A DNA stretch of 64,000 nt from JAVBRD01 sp031548365 (GTDB lineage: Bacteria; Bacillota; Clostridia; Christensenellales; UBA1750), in contig JAVBRD010000010.1 of the NCBI GenBank assembly GCA_031548365.1, forward strand, positions 1 through 64,000, written 5' to 3'. Shown here one piece after another: positions 41,112 through 49,793 of this stretch. Under the pieces are notes generated by a model. That model worked only from the letters and a program-made list of their open reading frames with translations, searched no databases and had not been told where the DNA came from. The position numbers and the translations under genes were made by a program. How positions within the stretch are numbered: position 1 is the stretch's first letter; every line of letters begins with the position of its first letter.

Positions 41112-42443
41112 ATGCCCACATATACGCGCGAGGACATCGAACGGATGGTCAAAGAGCAGGACGTACACTTCATCCACCTGCAATTCACGGACATTCTCGG
41201 ACAACTGAAGAATGTCGCCATCACCGCTTCCCAACTGAAAAAGGCGCTCAACAATCAGGTCATGTTCGACGGTTCATCCATCGAAGGTTTCGTGCGCATC
41301 GAAGAATCCGACATGTACCTGCGCCCTGACCTCAACACGTTCGTGGTCTTTCCGTGGCACCAAGAGGGTGTAAGGGTGGCTCGTCTCATATGCGACGTCT
41401 TCACAACCGAAGGTGAGCCTTTTTTGGGAGATCCGCGGTACGCGCTCAAGCGCGGGATGACGGCGGCACGCGACATGGGGTATCGTTTCAACGTCGGGTG
41501 CGAGTGCGAGTTTTTCTTGTTCCAGGTCGACGAAAAGGGAAGGCCAACCACCATCACAAGCGATGACGCGAGCTATTTTGACTTGGCTCCCGTTGACACA
41601 GGCGAGGCCGCGCGCCGTGAGATCTGCATGACGCTTGAGCAGATGGGCTTTGAGATCGAGTTCTCCCATCACGAAAGCGCGCGCGGGCAGCACGAGATCG
41701 ATTTTAAGTACGACGATGCGCTGACAACCGCGGACAATATCCTCACATTCAAAATGGTCGTTAAGATCATCGCCAAGAAGCATGGCCTGCATGCGACGTT
41801 CATGCCTAAACCTATCTTCGGCATCGCCGGATCAGGTATGCACACCAACATGTCGCTCGAACGCGATGGAAAGAACGTGTTTTGCGATCCCGAAGGCGTG
41901 CTTGGCCTGTCGAAAACCGCGTACCACTTCATCGCGGGAATTTTGCGACACGTCAAAGGCATCACCGCCGTGACCAATCCACTCGTCAACTCGTACAAGC
42001 GCTTGGTGCCGGGGTACGAAGCGCCGTGCTATATCGCGTGGTCCGCGCAAAACCGCAGCCCGCTCATTCGTATTCCTGCTGCACGCGGCGCGAGCACACG
42101 CATCGAACTGCGCTGCCCGGACCCGACCGCAAACCCGTATCTTGCGCTTTCCGTCTGTCTTGGCGTCGGACTTGACGGCATCAAAAACGGGCTTGTTCCG
42201 CCGCCGAGCGTTGATAGCAACATCTACAACCTTGATACGGAGCAGCGCAACGACCTTGGCATCGACTCGCTGCCCGGCAATCTTTCCGAGGCGATCAACG
42301 AGATGCGCAATGACGCGCTCGTGCGTGAAATTCTGGGAGAACATATTCACACGGGGTATGTGCACGCAAAGAGCGCTGAATGGGCGGACTACATTACGAA
42401 GATCACGCAGTGGGAACTGGATCGCTACCTCGCGCTTTACTGA
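41112..42443 (+). CDS. glnA: Glutamine synthetase type I
   Basis: A 443-residue GSI-alpha type enzyme, the size found in Firmicutes. Motifs are MFDGSSIEGFVRIEESDMYL, the ATP and metal block ECEFFLF, EFSHHESARGQHEIDFKY, KPIFGIAGSGMHTNMSL, NPLVNSYKRLVPGYEAP and RIPAARGASTRIELRCPD. It assimilates ammonium into glutamine. The adenylation-site tyrosine region of the beta type is absent, consistent with feedback rather than covalent control. GAGGGAGG precedes ATG 41112. It has its own promoter. Confidence 0.96.
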   Translation: MPTYTREDIERMVKEQDVHFIHLQFTDILGQLKNVAITASQLKKALNNQVMFDGSSIEGFVRIEESDMYLRPDLNTFVVFPWHQEGVRVARLICDVFTTEGEPFLGDPRYALKRGMTAARDMGYRFNVGCECEFFLFQVDEKGRPTTITSDDASYFDLAPVDTGEAARREICMTLEQMGFEIEFSHHESARGQHEIDFKYDDALTTADNILTFKMVVKIIAKKHGLHATFMPKPIFGIAGSGMHTNMSLERDGKNVFCDPEGVLGLSKTAYHFIAGILRHVKGITAVTNPLVNSYKRLVPGYEAPCYIAWSAQNRSPLIRIPAARGASTRIELRCPDPTANPYLALSVCLGVGLDGIKNGLVPPPSVDSNIYNLDTEQRNDLGIDSLPGNLSEAINEMRNDALVREILGEHIHTGYVHAKSAEWADYITKITQWELDRYLALY

Positions 42444-42463
42444 TAAGGCTCATCGCACTCTAA

Positions 42464-42491
42464 GGCCCGCCGACAAAGCAGTCGGCGGGCC
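42464..42491. repeat. Palindromic hairpin, copy 2 of a repeated intergenic element
   Basis: GGCCCGCCGAC pairs with GTCGGCGGGCC over 11 bp around AAAGCA. It lies between convergent glnA and tmcAL and has no U run. Core and loop closely match the copy at 32116-32142. Confidence 0.7.
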
Positions 42492-42547
42492 AAGCTAATT
42501 GGCAGAATGGCCCCGCGCCGACATAAATCCTGGTAGTGGGCAATTAT

Positions 42548-43735
42548 TCATTCAGGCGCATCGTATTTTTTGTTGCCTAGGATGACGGGGGAACGCGAAA
42601 AATCTTGTCCGGGACGCGCGTTCGGATGATCAAGCGCGAAAACGTCGGTCGCGCGAATGTCAATACGCGCCGACGAAAAGTTCTTCAGCTCTCCGCTGCG
42701 CATGACAACGGGCACGCGCGACGAATCGCGGAGCATGCGCAGTAGGGGACGTGCGTCTTGACGCATTGCGAGAACGCGCGCATACTCCGGCTGTGGTGCG
42801 AAGGCCACCAGCGCCGGCGTTACGCCCAGCACGAGCTGTGCGGCCAGCCTGCGCAGCCGTGCGAGCGGGTAGCGCTTGCATTTCGCCAAAGCGAGTGCTT
42901 CAGCAAAGGTTGCCGCTTCGTAGGCGGAGTTGCGGAGTCGGTCCGTGAGCCCACGCTCGTGATCTGGCAAACCTTCGATTTCGTCCGCGCGCGTGCGCAG
43001 CGCGTCCAGCGCGAGCAGTTCATACGAGCTATGGCGTGCGGCGTACTCGGTGAGCATGCCCATGGCGTATGGCGGAACCGAACCGGTAATGTCGTCAGGC
43101 TCATCTTTCATGAGGGCTTTTCGAATCGCCGAGGCCGAGGCGAACTCGCCAAGACCGGGCGCATGATGCCCGCCTGTGCGCATGACGGGTACGGGGGTTA
43201 TGTCGAGTGACAACTCATGACATGCGCGCAGGTACTCCACGGCGAGCACGTTGTTGGGTTGCGTGAGTACGCTTGCGAGCTCTGGGTGGCAATCGGCCAC
43301 AGCTGCCGCAATGGAACGCGGGTAGGAGCAACCGCTCGCTAGATGGCGCTTGATGCCGGATTGAAGAGCGGGTGTTTCGCTTGCGAGCAAGTCAGCCAGC
43401 ATGGAGAGCCTGCAGGGTGCGGGTTCTTCGCAGCCAAAGCTGAAGTGTGTTGCGCCGAGTGAACCGACCAAGAACATGCCTGCACGCGCAAAATCCCGTG
43501 CGGCGCGTACAGCAAAAAGAGCGGGCAGCTCAACGATCAGGTCAAGCCCTCCGAGCAGGGCCGCGTGCGCGCGAATCCATTTGTCGGCAATCGCTGGCTC
43601 GCCGCGCTGGACGAAGCTCCCGCTCATCACACCAAAGGCTACGTCACAGCCGCTCGCTTCGCGCGCCTTGCGTATGTGGTACGCGTGACCGTTGTGAAAA
43701 GGGTTGTATTCGCATATGATTCCAAGCACATTCAT
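42548..43735 (-). CDS. tmcAL: tRNA(Met) cytidine acetate ligase
   Basis: TmcAL (YlbM) makes N4-acetylcytidine at the wobble position of elongator tRNA-Met from acetate and ATP. The 395-residue protein has the nucleotidyltransferase-like start MNVLGIICEYNPFHNGHAYH, VMSGSFVQRGEPAI, LPALFAVRAARDFARAG, and the central ASAIRKAL. Its length agrees with the family. The ribosome binding site is weak. It converges on glnA. Confidence 0.94.
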   Translation of the reverse strand: MNVLGIICEYNPFHNGHAYHIRKAREASGCDVAFGVMSGSFVQRGEPAIADKWIRAHAALLGGLDLIVELPALFAVRAARDFARAGMFLVGSLGATHFSFGCEEPAPCRLSMLADLLASETPALQSGIKRHLASGCSYPRSIAAAVADCHPELASVLTQPNNVLAVEYLRACHELSLDITPVPVMRTGGHHAPGLGEFASASAIRKALMKDEPDDITGSVPPYAMGMLTEYAARHSSYELLALDALRTRADEIEGLPDHERGLTDRLRNSAYEAATFAEALALAKCKRYPLARLRRLAAQLVLGVTPALVAFAPQPEYARVLAMRQDARPLLRMLRDSSRVPVVMRSGELKNFSSARIDIRATDVFALDHPNARPGQDFSRSPVILGNKKYDAPE

Positions 43736-43813
43736 AATCCCATGGTAGCACAGCGCGCAACTTTTGAAAACCGGGTGCGTCTAATATGTACTAACGTGAA
43801 TTGAGGTGCGTGA

Positions 43814-44734
43814 ATGCGAAGGCTGATCGCTTGGGTCGCTTTTATCCTCACATTTTGCTTGTGTACCACCGCGATTGCTGCTCCGGGACTTGAGTTGACG
43901 CCCTCGACTACGAGCGGCGAGGTCACGGGGGCGGTCGTGGACGGCCATTGGGTGTATCTTGAGAACAACAACCTCTTTAGCCTCTCTCTCAGAGAAAAAA
44001 ACACAAAACCGGTGCTGCTTGAGGAAGATACCATAGCGTTCCACGTGTGGGACAACCGCGTGATGATCTACGCGCGGCCGGAGGCGAACAAACCCTATCG
44101 AAGTATTTTGCTTACGGCTGATGGTAAAAACCGCACGGTGATCGAAAAACGTCAAGGCGAGTTTTACTCGCCCATCGGTGCGTCTGGCGATGTCTGCTAT
44201 GCCTATGTTGGTAAGCTCAAACGTTTTTCGCTGAGCAAAAACCGCGTCACGTCACTCGGCTTTTCCATGCGCGGCTCTCCGCAAGGCATCGCCGGCGAGA
44301 CGATCATCACCGCTGATTGGGGGCGTGACACCATCTATGGTTACTCTCTGAAAGGGAATCGCAAGACGCTCTTTGCCGCAAAGGACCAATTAATGATGGT
44401 CATTTTTATTGGCGAGTGTGTGTTTGTCAGCACTGAATCAAAAGGCAGTTTTCTTGTATGGCCAGATGGTGCGGTACGCAAACTAAGCGAGGGCAAGCTC
44501 TGGGCGCAGTCTCCCTGGGCATTTACGCCGAAGCACGTGTTCATCGAGTCTTCAACAACGCAAAAGGACGCGGCGGGAACCGCGTGGACACGATGCGTGA
44601 TCAGCCCCGAGGGTCTTTATCCGGTTGATATCGACACGATGACCATAAGCGCAGACGGCAACGGCAAGGCGTATCTGAATGAAGTCGATCCTGCGAAAAT
44701 GATCCCGATGAGCAACTACCCTCTGATTAAATAG
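43814..44734 (+). CDS. Secreted protein of unknown function, possible beta-propeller
   Basis: A 306-residue protein with a clear signal peptide (MRRLIAWVAFILTFCLCTTAIAA, likely cut near residue 23). The mature part has repeated short blocks of the type W-x-Y/F-L-x-x-x-N/D followed by serine-rich turns (HWVYLENNNLFSLSL, CYAYVGKLKRFSLSK, ECVFVSTESKGSFLV), as in DUF5050-type propellers, though I cannot assign a family. There are no catalytic motifs. TTGAGGTG precedes ATG 43814. It is monocistronic, between tmcAL (divergent) and a terminator. Confidence 0.75.
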   Translation: MRRLIAWVAFILTFCLCTTAIAAPGLELTPSTTSGEVTGAVVDGHWVYLENNNLFSLSLREKNTKPVLLEEDTIAFHVWDNRVMIYARPEANKPYRSILLTADGKNRTVIEKRQGEFYSPIGASGDVCYAYVGKLKRFSLSKNRVTSLGFSMRGSPQGIAGETIITADWGRDTIYGYSLKGNRKTLFAAKDQLMMVIFIGECVFVSTESKGSFLVWPDGAVRKLSEGKLWAQSPWAFTPKHVFIESSTTQKDAAGTAWTRCVISPEGLYPVDIDTMTISADGNGKAYLNEVDPAKMIPMSNYPLIK

Positions 44735-44745
44735 GGGGTGTATAC

Positions 44746-44776
44746 AAAAGCCCCTCAATTTTGGAGGGGCTTTTGA
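44746..44776. terminator. Bidirectional terminator
   Basis: AAAAGCCCCTC pairs with GAGGGGCTTTT around AATTTTG, giving T runs on both strands. It serves the convergent secreted-protein and glycosyltransferase genes. Confidence 0.88.
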
Positions 44777-44784
44777 GTGTGCAT

Positions 44785-46032
44785 TCATGGTTCGGCTCTT
44801 GCTGACCGCGTTTTTTTCTTTCCTCTGCGCAGATGGAGAATCATTCGTCGTGCGCGTTTGATGGCCTGGCTGGCGCGCAAAATTTGCGGGTGCCTGTGTG
44901 GGATGCTTGGTATTGCGACCGTCTTTGGCACAGCCATCTTCATCAAGTAATCCGCGATATCCTTAGCGGCGTCGTAGCAGACAAAACCCCGCTGAGACTG
45001 ACGGATGGCTTTGAGTTTCAAGCCGTTCTTGGCGAGAAGGTCGGCCACGATACTCCCGATACTATCCTTGTCGCTGCCGTCAACGCCCAGGTTGTGCTTT
45101 GTGATGAACGTCGGGTTCATCGCTTCCTGCCCGGGGAGAGCGCCTGTCGCGATCATGGGTACATTGCACACAATCGCCTCGTACATGGTGTTTGGGCTTG
45201 CGCGCAACAGGATAACGTCCGACGCGAGCATCAACTCTTGCACATTTTCGCAAAAGCCGAGAATGTCCACACGCTCGCAGTACCTGTGTTTCAGGCTTCG
45301 TTCAAGCGCGCGTCTCATTTTCACATTTCTGCCGCAGATGATTGTGACATTACACGAAAACCGATCGAGCAGTTGCTTTGATATTTTTGCCAAGTTACCG
45401 CTGCCTTCGCCGCCCGACATCATGAGAAGGGAGAGCGTGCGCTGACCGTCCCAATCAGGGCGGACGTTTTCTTTCGCTGCATCGACGAACCTCTTTCGCG
45501 TCGGAAACTCCACTCGCTTGAGGATATCGCGCGGCATACCGAAGGAGACGCAGGTTTCCAGGGATTCTTCGGTGGGGCAGAGGATAGCTGTTGCGCGCTT
45601 GTCGCACCATGCGGGATGGATGGACCAGAGATCGGCCAACAGCGTTATAAAAGGTATGCTGATCTTGTAGTGCTCAAGCCAATGAAGCACGCACCCGTTG
45701 AATTGCGGGTGTACCGAAACAATCAGATCCGGTGAGAAAGAATAGAGTTCTTTCATCAAATTGTCGTGTATGCCATCGGCAACGAATTTGTTTATGGTTT
45801 GAGGCGAATATGACGAAATGTCAAAAATCAATTCCCACAAGTCTTCAGCCTGTCTGGTGATTGATCCGTACATCTTACTGATACGCACGCCGCTCCGTCC
45901 TAGCAGCGCGAAGCATTCAACCACGCGCACGCTAACATCGCCGCTGACCGCGAACTGTTCACAAAGTGAGTCGCAGATGCTCTTGTGACCATGCCCTGTG
46001 TAAGCACTCGACAGGAGCAGTATTTTCTTCAT
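44785..46032 (-). CDS. MGDG synthase/UgtP-type glycolipid glycosyltransferase
   Basis: A 415-residue GT28-type enzyme. The N-terminal lipid-acceptor domain has LLLSSAYTGHGHKSICDSL (the G-x-G-H-x-x motif), and the C-terminal sugar-nucleotide domain has MMSGGEGSGNLAKI, ICGRN and SDVILLRASPNTMYEA. Relatives transfer glucose or galactose to diacylglycerol for membrane glycolipids and the lipoteichoic acid anchor. The final 40 residues are very basic (RRMILHLRRGKKKTRSAR), suitable for membrane contact. ATG 46032 follows GGAGGTG; the frame open to 46086 lacks a site. Confidence 0.85.
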   Translation of the reverse strand: MKKILLLSSAYTGHGHKSICDSLCEQFAVSGDVSVRVVECFALLGRSGVRISKMYGSITRQAEDLWELIFDISSYSPQTINKFVADGIHDNLMKELYSFSPDLIVSVHPQFNGCVLHWLEHYKISIPFITLLADLWSIHPAWCDKRATAILCPTEESLETCVSFGMPRDILKRVEFPTRKRFVDAAKENVRPDWDGQRTLSLLMMSGGEGSGNLAKISKQLLDRFSCNVTIICGRNVKMRRALERSLKHRYCERVDILGFCENVQELMLASDVILLRASPNTMYEAIVCNVPMIATGALPGQEAMNPTFITKHNLGVDGSDKDSIGSIVADLLAKNGLKLKAIRQSQRGFVCYDAAKDIADYLMKMAVPKTVAIPSIPHRHPQILRASQAIKRARRMILHLRRGKKKTRSARAEP

Positions 46033-46108
46033 GGCACACCTCCGCTTTTGTTCTTTCATTATAGCGGAGCAACGATGTTTCAGCAACAGAAGAAATGTGC
46101 TTTCAATG

Positions 46109-46138
46109 TTGCATTTTGTCTGAGATGTGTGTTATACT
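46109..46138 (+). promoter_or_regulatory. Promoter of rplS
   Basis: -35 TTGCAT (46109-46114), 18-base spacer, -10 TATACT (46133-46138), with TGT before the -10. The roughly 75-nt leader contains AGACG / CGTCT closing a hairpin-rich segment, possibly an L19 leader, not verified. Confidence 0.6.
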
Positions 46139-46217
46139 ACGCTTTGTGAAAACAGACGGTCCTCTGTCGGGCAAAGCCGCGGGCACGAACGTCTACGACC
46201 GGAAGGAGGAGTTTTTC

Positions 46218-46565
46218 ATGCATAAGTTGGTTGAAATCCTGGAAAAAGAGCAGCTCCGCTCCGACATACCCGCGTTTCGCGTCGGTGACACCGTGCGCGT
46301 TCATGTGAAAGTTGTTGAAGGAACACGCGAGCGCTTGCAGGCGTTTGAAGGCGTGGTCATCAGCCGCCGTCACGGCAGTGTCCGCGAGACGTTCACTGTG
46401 CGTCACATGTCCTACGGCATCGGCGTCGAGCGTATTTTCCCGGTTCATTCCCCGCGCGTTGATCACATCGAGGTGCTTCGCCGCGGCCGTGTGCGTCGCG
46501 CTAAGCTGTTCTATTTGCGCGGCTTGACCGGTAAAGCGGCCAAGATCAAGGATCGCAAAGGCTAA
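46218..46565 (+). CDS. rplS: 50S ribosomal protein L19
   Basis: A 115-residue L19 with RSDIPAFRVGDTVRVHVKVVEG, RLQAFEGVVISRRHGSVRETFTVR and FPVHSPRVDHIEVLRRGRVRRAKLFYLR, ending KAAKIKDRK. Length is exactly typical. GGAAGGAGGAG precedes ATG 46218. The usual companions rpsP-rimM-trmD are not adjacent. It is the last plus-strand gene before the long minus-strand run. Confidence 0.97.
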   Translation: MHKLVEILEKEQLRSDIPAFRVGDTVRVHVKVVEGTRERLQAFEGVVISRRHGSVRETFTVRHMSYGIGVERIFPVHSPRVDHIEVLRRGRVRRAKLFYLRGLTGKAAKIKDRKG

Positions 46566-46611
46566 AGGTCACGCAAAATAGAATCGCCGTCCCAATTGGG
46601 ATGGCGGTTTT

Positions 46612-47679
46612 CTATGTATCATCACGAAGCTTGATGATCTCCGCAGCGCGTCTCCTGCGGTCATCGGCCATGGCGGCGTAGTGCTTGCGCGTGGTGTTGA
46701 CATCGGAGTGCCCGAGCGCGTCGGCCACCAAGTAAATGTCGCCAGACTGCTGGTAGAGTGTTGTTCCAAATGTGGATCGCAGCTTGTGCGGGGTGATGTG
46801 TTTGAGTGGCGCGGCGATTTGGGCAAACTTTTTGACAAGATTTTCAATGGTCAAAACGCTCATACGGCGTCTTTGGAGCGAAAGAAAAAAAGCGTGTTCG
46901 TGACCTGCAAGGGGCACGAGAGAAGGCTCGCAGCGCTGGTGATAGTAGGGGAGAAGCGCGTCTTGAACCTCGCGGGAGAGGTAAAGAACGACGCGGTCAC
47001 CGCCCTTACGAGTCACGAGCATGGATGCCTGCTTAAAGTCGAAATCTTCGAGGTTCAGCCCGACACATTCGCTGACACGAATGCCAGTTCCTATCAACAA
47101 CGTGATCATCGCAACGTCTCGTGTCTTGGTCAGCGCGTGATACTTGCGTTGCCGTACGGTCAGTTGATCCCCGTCTGTGACCGCGTCGAGAATGCGTACG
47201 ATCTCATCTGGTTGTAAGTAAACGATCGGTTTGTCGGCTTTCTTGGGCAGCTTGACCTTGGAAGCGACATTTTTTGTCAAAAGCTCCTTGTCAAACAGGT
47301 AACGAAACAATGAGCGTATGGCCGATAATTTCCGTTCTTTTCCGCTCGCGTGGTTTTCGCGCATGAAAGTTGCGTTTTCAGTGCGCGCTTCATAGAGCGT
47401 TAAATGGCTGGTGAATTTTTCGATGTGCGTAAGTGTAACGCGCTCAAGGTCGTTGAGTGTGAGTTTGCATATGCAATCTACGGGCGTGAAATCGTCGATA
47501 TTGTTTATCAGGTACTCAAAAAATGTACGCAAGTCGATTGCGTAACCAATGCGCGTACGCACGGAAGATTGCGTTTCATACGCACGAAAAAACTGCGCGC
47601 AAAAGTCAGGGAGGCCTGCGATTTTTTCACGGAGCTCCAAAGTCTTCATGCGGCTAAATTCGGCGGAATAACTCGGCAC
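46612..47679 (-). CDS. Tyrosine recombinase/integrase (XerC/D-like)
   Basis: A 355-residue recombinase. The N-terminal SAM-like core-binding domain (about 30-150) is followed by the catalytic domain with Arg in GTGIRVSECVGL, Lys in VTRKGGDRV, HKLRSTF (His-x-x-Arg), and LGHSDVNTTRKHY ending in the nucleophilic Tyr. All catalytic residues are present. It is longer than XerC or XerD (about 300). GTG 47679 follows GAGG at 10 bases; ATG 47649 is an alternative. It is not flanked by mobile-element genes and lies after rnhA on the same strand. Confidence 0.87.
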   Translation of the reverse strand: MPSYSAEFSRMKTLELREKIAGLPDFCAQFFRAYETQSSVRTRIGYAIDLRTFFEYLINNIDDFTPVDCICKLTLNDLERVTLTHIEKFTSHLTLYEARTENATFMRENHASGKERKLSAIRSLFRYLFDKELLTKNVASKVKLPKKADKPIVYLQPDEIVRILDAVTDGDQLTVRQRKYHALTKTRDVAMITLLIGTGIRVSECVGLNLEDFDFKQASMLVTRKGGDRVVLYLSREVQDALLPYYHQRCEPSLVPLAGHEHAFFLSLQRRRMSVLTIENLVKKFAQIAAPLKHITPHKLRSTFGTTLYQQSGDIYLVADALGHSDVNTTRKHYAAMADDRRRRAAEIIKLRDDT

Positions 47680-47702
47680 AGCAAAAAAACCTCGATAAAT
47701 TA

Positions 47703-48176
47703 TTAATTAAAGTTGTCTTTAGCATATAGTTTAGCCTCTGCCCTTGCCATGACAATGGCCTTTCGTGCCAGCTCATCGCACCTGTTATTCTCAGCGTCGT
47801 CGGCGTGTCCGCGCACATGATGGAATGCAACCTCGTGTGCGCTGGTCAGCGCGATGAGTCTTTTCCATAGGTCGGCGTTTGGTACGGGCTCGGTCTTGCG
47901 CATAAAGCCGTTTGCGCTCCATGTTTTCAGCCAACCTTTGTTGAACGCGTTGCAAAGATATGTGCTGTCCGAATAAAGGTCGACCTTGGTTCGGCGGTTG
48001 AGCGCTTCCAGCGCGTTGATAGCCGCGCTCAGTTCCATGCGGTTGTTTGTGGTCAGCGGCTCATATCCGCTGATCTCTTTGCGTTTCTCTTTATAGATCA
48101 AAACCGCTCCCCAACCGCCCTCGCCAGGATTACCGGAGCAAGCGCCGTCCGTGTAAATCAAAACAGTTTCATTCAT
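47703..48176 (-). CDS. rnhA: Ribonuclease HI
   Basis: A 157-residue RNase HI that degrades RNA in RNA-DNA hybrids. The catalytic carboxylates appear in VLIYTDGACSGNPGEGGWG (Asp), NRMELSAAINAL (Glu), LYSDSTYLCNAF (Asp), and VRGHADDAENNRCDELA (His and Asp). Its ATG overlaps the proC stop by four bases, so it is coupled to proC. Length fits the bacterial type I enzyme without a hybrid-binding domain. Confidence 0.96.
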   Translation of the reverse strand: MNETVLIYTDGACSGNPGEGGWGAVLIYKEKRKEISGYEPLTTNNRMELSAAINALEALNRRTKVDLYSDSTYLCNAFNKGWLKTWSANGFMRKTEPVPNADLWKRLIALTSAHEVAFHHVRGHADDAENNRCDELARKAIVMARAEAKLYAKDNFN

Positions 48177-48979
48177 CCGTCTCTGCCAATCTCCTGTGCG
48201 CGTTTGACGCTCTTGTCGACCGCGTTCATAACTGCAGCGCGGAAACCTCCGGTCTCAAGCTCGAACACGCCTTCGATGGTCGTTCCGGCAGGCGAACACA
48301 CCTCGTCCTTGAGAACGCCGGGGTGTTTACCCGACTCAAGAACAAGCGTCGCCGCGCCTCGGACGGTCTGCGCAGCCAGCCGTATGGCCTGCGCGCGCGG
48401 CAAACCGTTGCGTACGCCCGCGTCCGCGAGCGCGTCAATGAACATGTAGACAAACGCCGGAGAGCTGCCTACAACGGCTGTGGCCGTGTCCAACAGTGTT
48501 TCATCGACCCAGAGCACTTTTCCAGCAGACTCGAACAATCGTTCGGCAAACACCAACTCTTCCGCAGTCAAATCATGCCCTTTGGAGAGCGCGGTCATGC
48601 CTTCGCCTGTCATCGCGGGCGTGTTGGGTACAACGCGCAAAACGCGTGTGTTGGGGCACACGCCACGCAGTGCGACTGTCTTCATACCCGTGACAATGCT
48701 GAAAACAGCTTTACCATCAATCTCTGACGAGATGTCCGTGAGAACCGCGTTTGCGTGAACGGGTTTGACAACGAGGATGACGATGTCCGCCCATTGTGCG
48801 AGTGCTTTGTTGTCACGAGTGACATGAACACTGTGCAGCACAGCGAGGTTGCGGAGTTGTTCTTCGGAGATGTCCGAGCACATCACGCGCTGCGCCGGAA
48901 AGCCGCTGCCGACGAGGCTCCTGAGCAAGGCGCTGCCCATGTTGCCCACACCGATAAAGCCAATGCGAAAATCCCTCAT
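48173..48979 (-). CDS. proC: Pyrroline-5-carboxylate reductase
   Basis: ProC performs the last step of proline synthesis with NAD(P)H. The 268-residue protein has the Rossmann start FRIGFIGVGNMGSALLRSL, VLRVVPNTPAMTGEGMTAL, GSSPAFVYMFIDALADAGVRNGLPR and LKDEVCSPAGTTIEGVFELE. ATG 48979 follows AGGGGGAGC and overlaps the TPR gene stop by four bases (ATGA). Confidence 0.96.
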   Translation of the reverse strand: MRDFRIGFIGVGNMGSALLRSLVGSGFPAQRVMCSDISEEQLRNLAVLHSVHVTRDNKALAQWADIVILVVKPVHANAVLTDISSEIDGKAVFSIVTGMKTVALRGVCPNTRVLRVVPNTPAMTGEGMTALSKGHDLTAEELVFAERLFESAGKVLWVDETLLDTATAVVGSSPAFVYMFIDALADAGVRNGLPRAQAIRLAAQTVRGAATLVLESGKHPGVLKDEVCSPAGTTIEGVFELETGGFRAAVMNAVDKSVKRAQEIGRDG

Positions 48980-49752
48980 TTTTGCTCCCCCTGCGAGTCT
49001 TTCATCCACAAAATCCTAAGCTCTTCCGCCTGCGATCTCGACACGGTGCCTAGCGGTTTATACTCCTCCGAGAGCGCTTTATCAATCCATTCAAGCGCTT
49101 GGTCGACATCCCCTTTCGCGTGAAGCGCGCGGGCAAGATAAACCATGGAATCCACCTGATGCGGCTTGAGTTGGAGCGCCTTGCGCAAGTACGGCTCAGC
49201 CCCCTGATGGTCGCCTTGATCAAAACGAAGTTGACCGAGGTTGTCCTGGATCACCGCGTCTTCGCTCTCGTAGTCGAGTGCTTCAAGGTTGATCCTTTCC
49301 GCGAGCACGTAGTCCCCCGTCGCTCGCGCTTGTTCGATGAGCATGAAGCCAAGCGAGCCGTACAACGATGCGTTCCTGAACTTGGCGTATACGCGCATCA
49401 GCGTGTCCACAGCCTTGTCCACGTCGTTCGTTTTCCACAGTGAAACCGCATAGTTCAAGCTGAGGTTGGCTTTGTCCACCTTTCTGTACTTCGGGTTGTC
49501 CTTTAGTTTGCCCTTTTTATCCTTGCGGGGCTTGAGCGCTTTGTTTCCCTCAAACCGATCGATGACACCCTCGTAAAAGTCGCGTGCCTGCGCGAACTTG
49601 CTATCACGCAGCAGAAGCACTCCGTACGCCGAGTAGTAGCGTGCGCTGTCGCATCCTGCAGCAAAAGCGGCCTCGTAGGCCTTTTTCGCCTTGTCGGTCT
49701 TGCCGCGCATGTGCAAATAGTAAGCGCGGAGTGCGCGTACGTTACCAAGCAT
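48976..49752 (-). CDS. Tetratricopeptide repeat protein
   Basis: A 258-residue helical-repeat protein with several TPR-like units, for example AYYLHMRGKTDKAKKAYEAA, ARYYSAYGVLLLRDSKFAQA, AVIQDNLGQLRFDQGDHQGA and VDSMVYLARALHAKGDVDQA. A Lys-rich insert (KALKPRKDKKGKLKDNPKYR) lies around residues 88-107. There is no signal peptide, so it is cytoplasmic. Partner and function are unknown; its place just after mrfB suggests a shared transcript, not necessarily a shared role. ATG 49752 follows GGGAGGC. Confidence 0.8.
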   Translation of the reverse strand: MLGNVRALRAYYLHMRGKTDKAKKAYEAAFAAGCDSARYYSAYGVLLLRDSKFAQARDFYEGVIDRFEGNKALKPRKDKKGKLKDNPKYRKVDKANLSLNYAVSLWKTNDVDKAVDTLMRVYAKFRNASLYGSLGFMLIEQARATGDYVLAERINLEALDYESEDAVIQDNLGQLRFDQGDHQGAEPYLRKALQLKPHQVDSMVYLARALHAKGDVDQALEWIDKALSEEYKPLGTVSRSQAEELRILWMKDSQGEQK

Positions 49753-49793
49753 GAAATGCCTCCCTGTCAGGCGAATATTCTCTGAATCGATCC

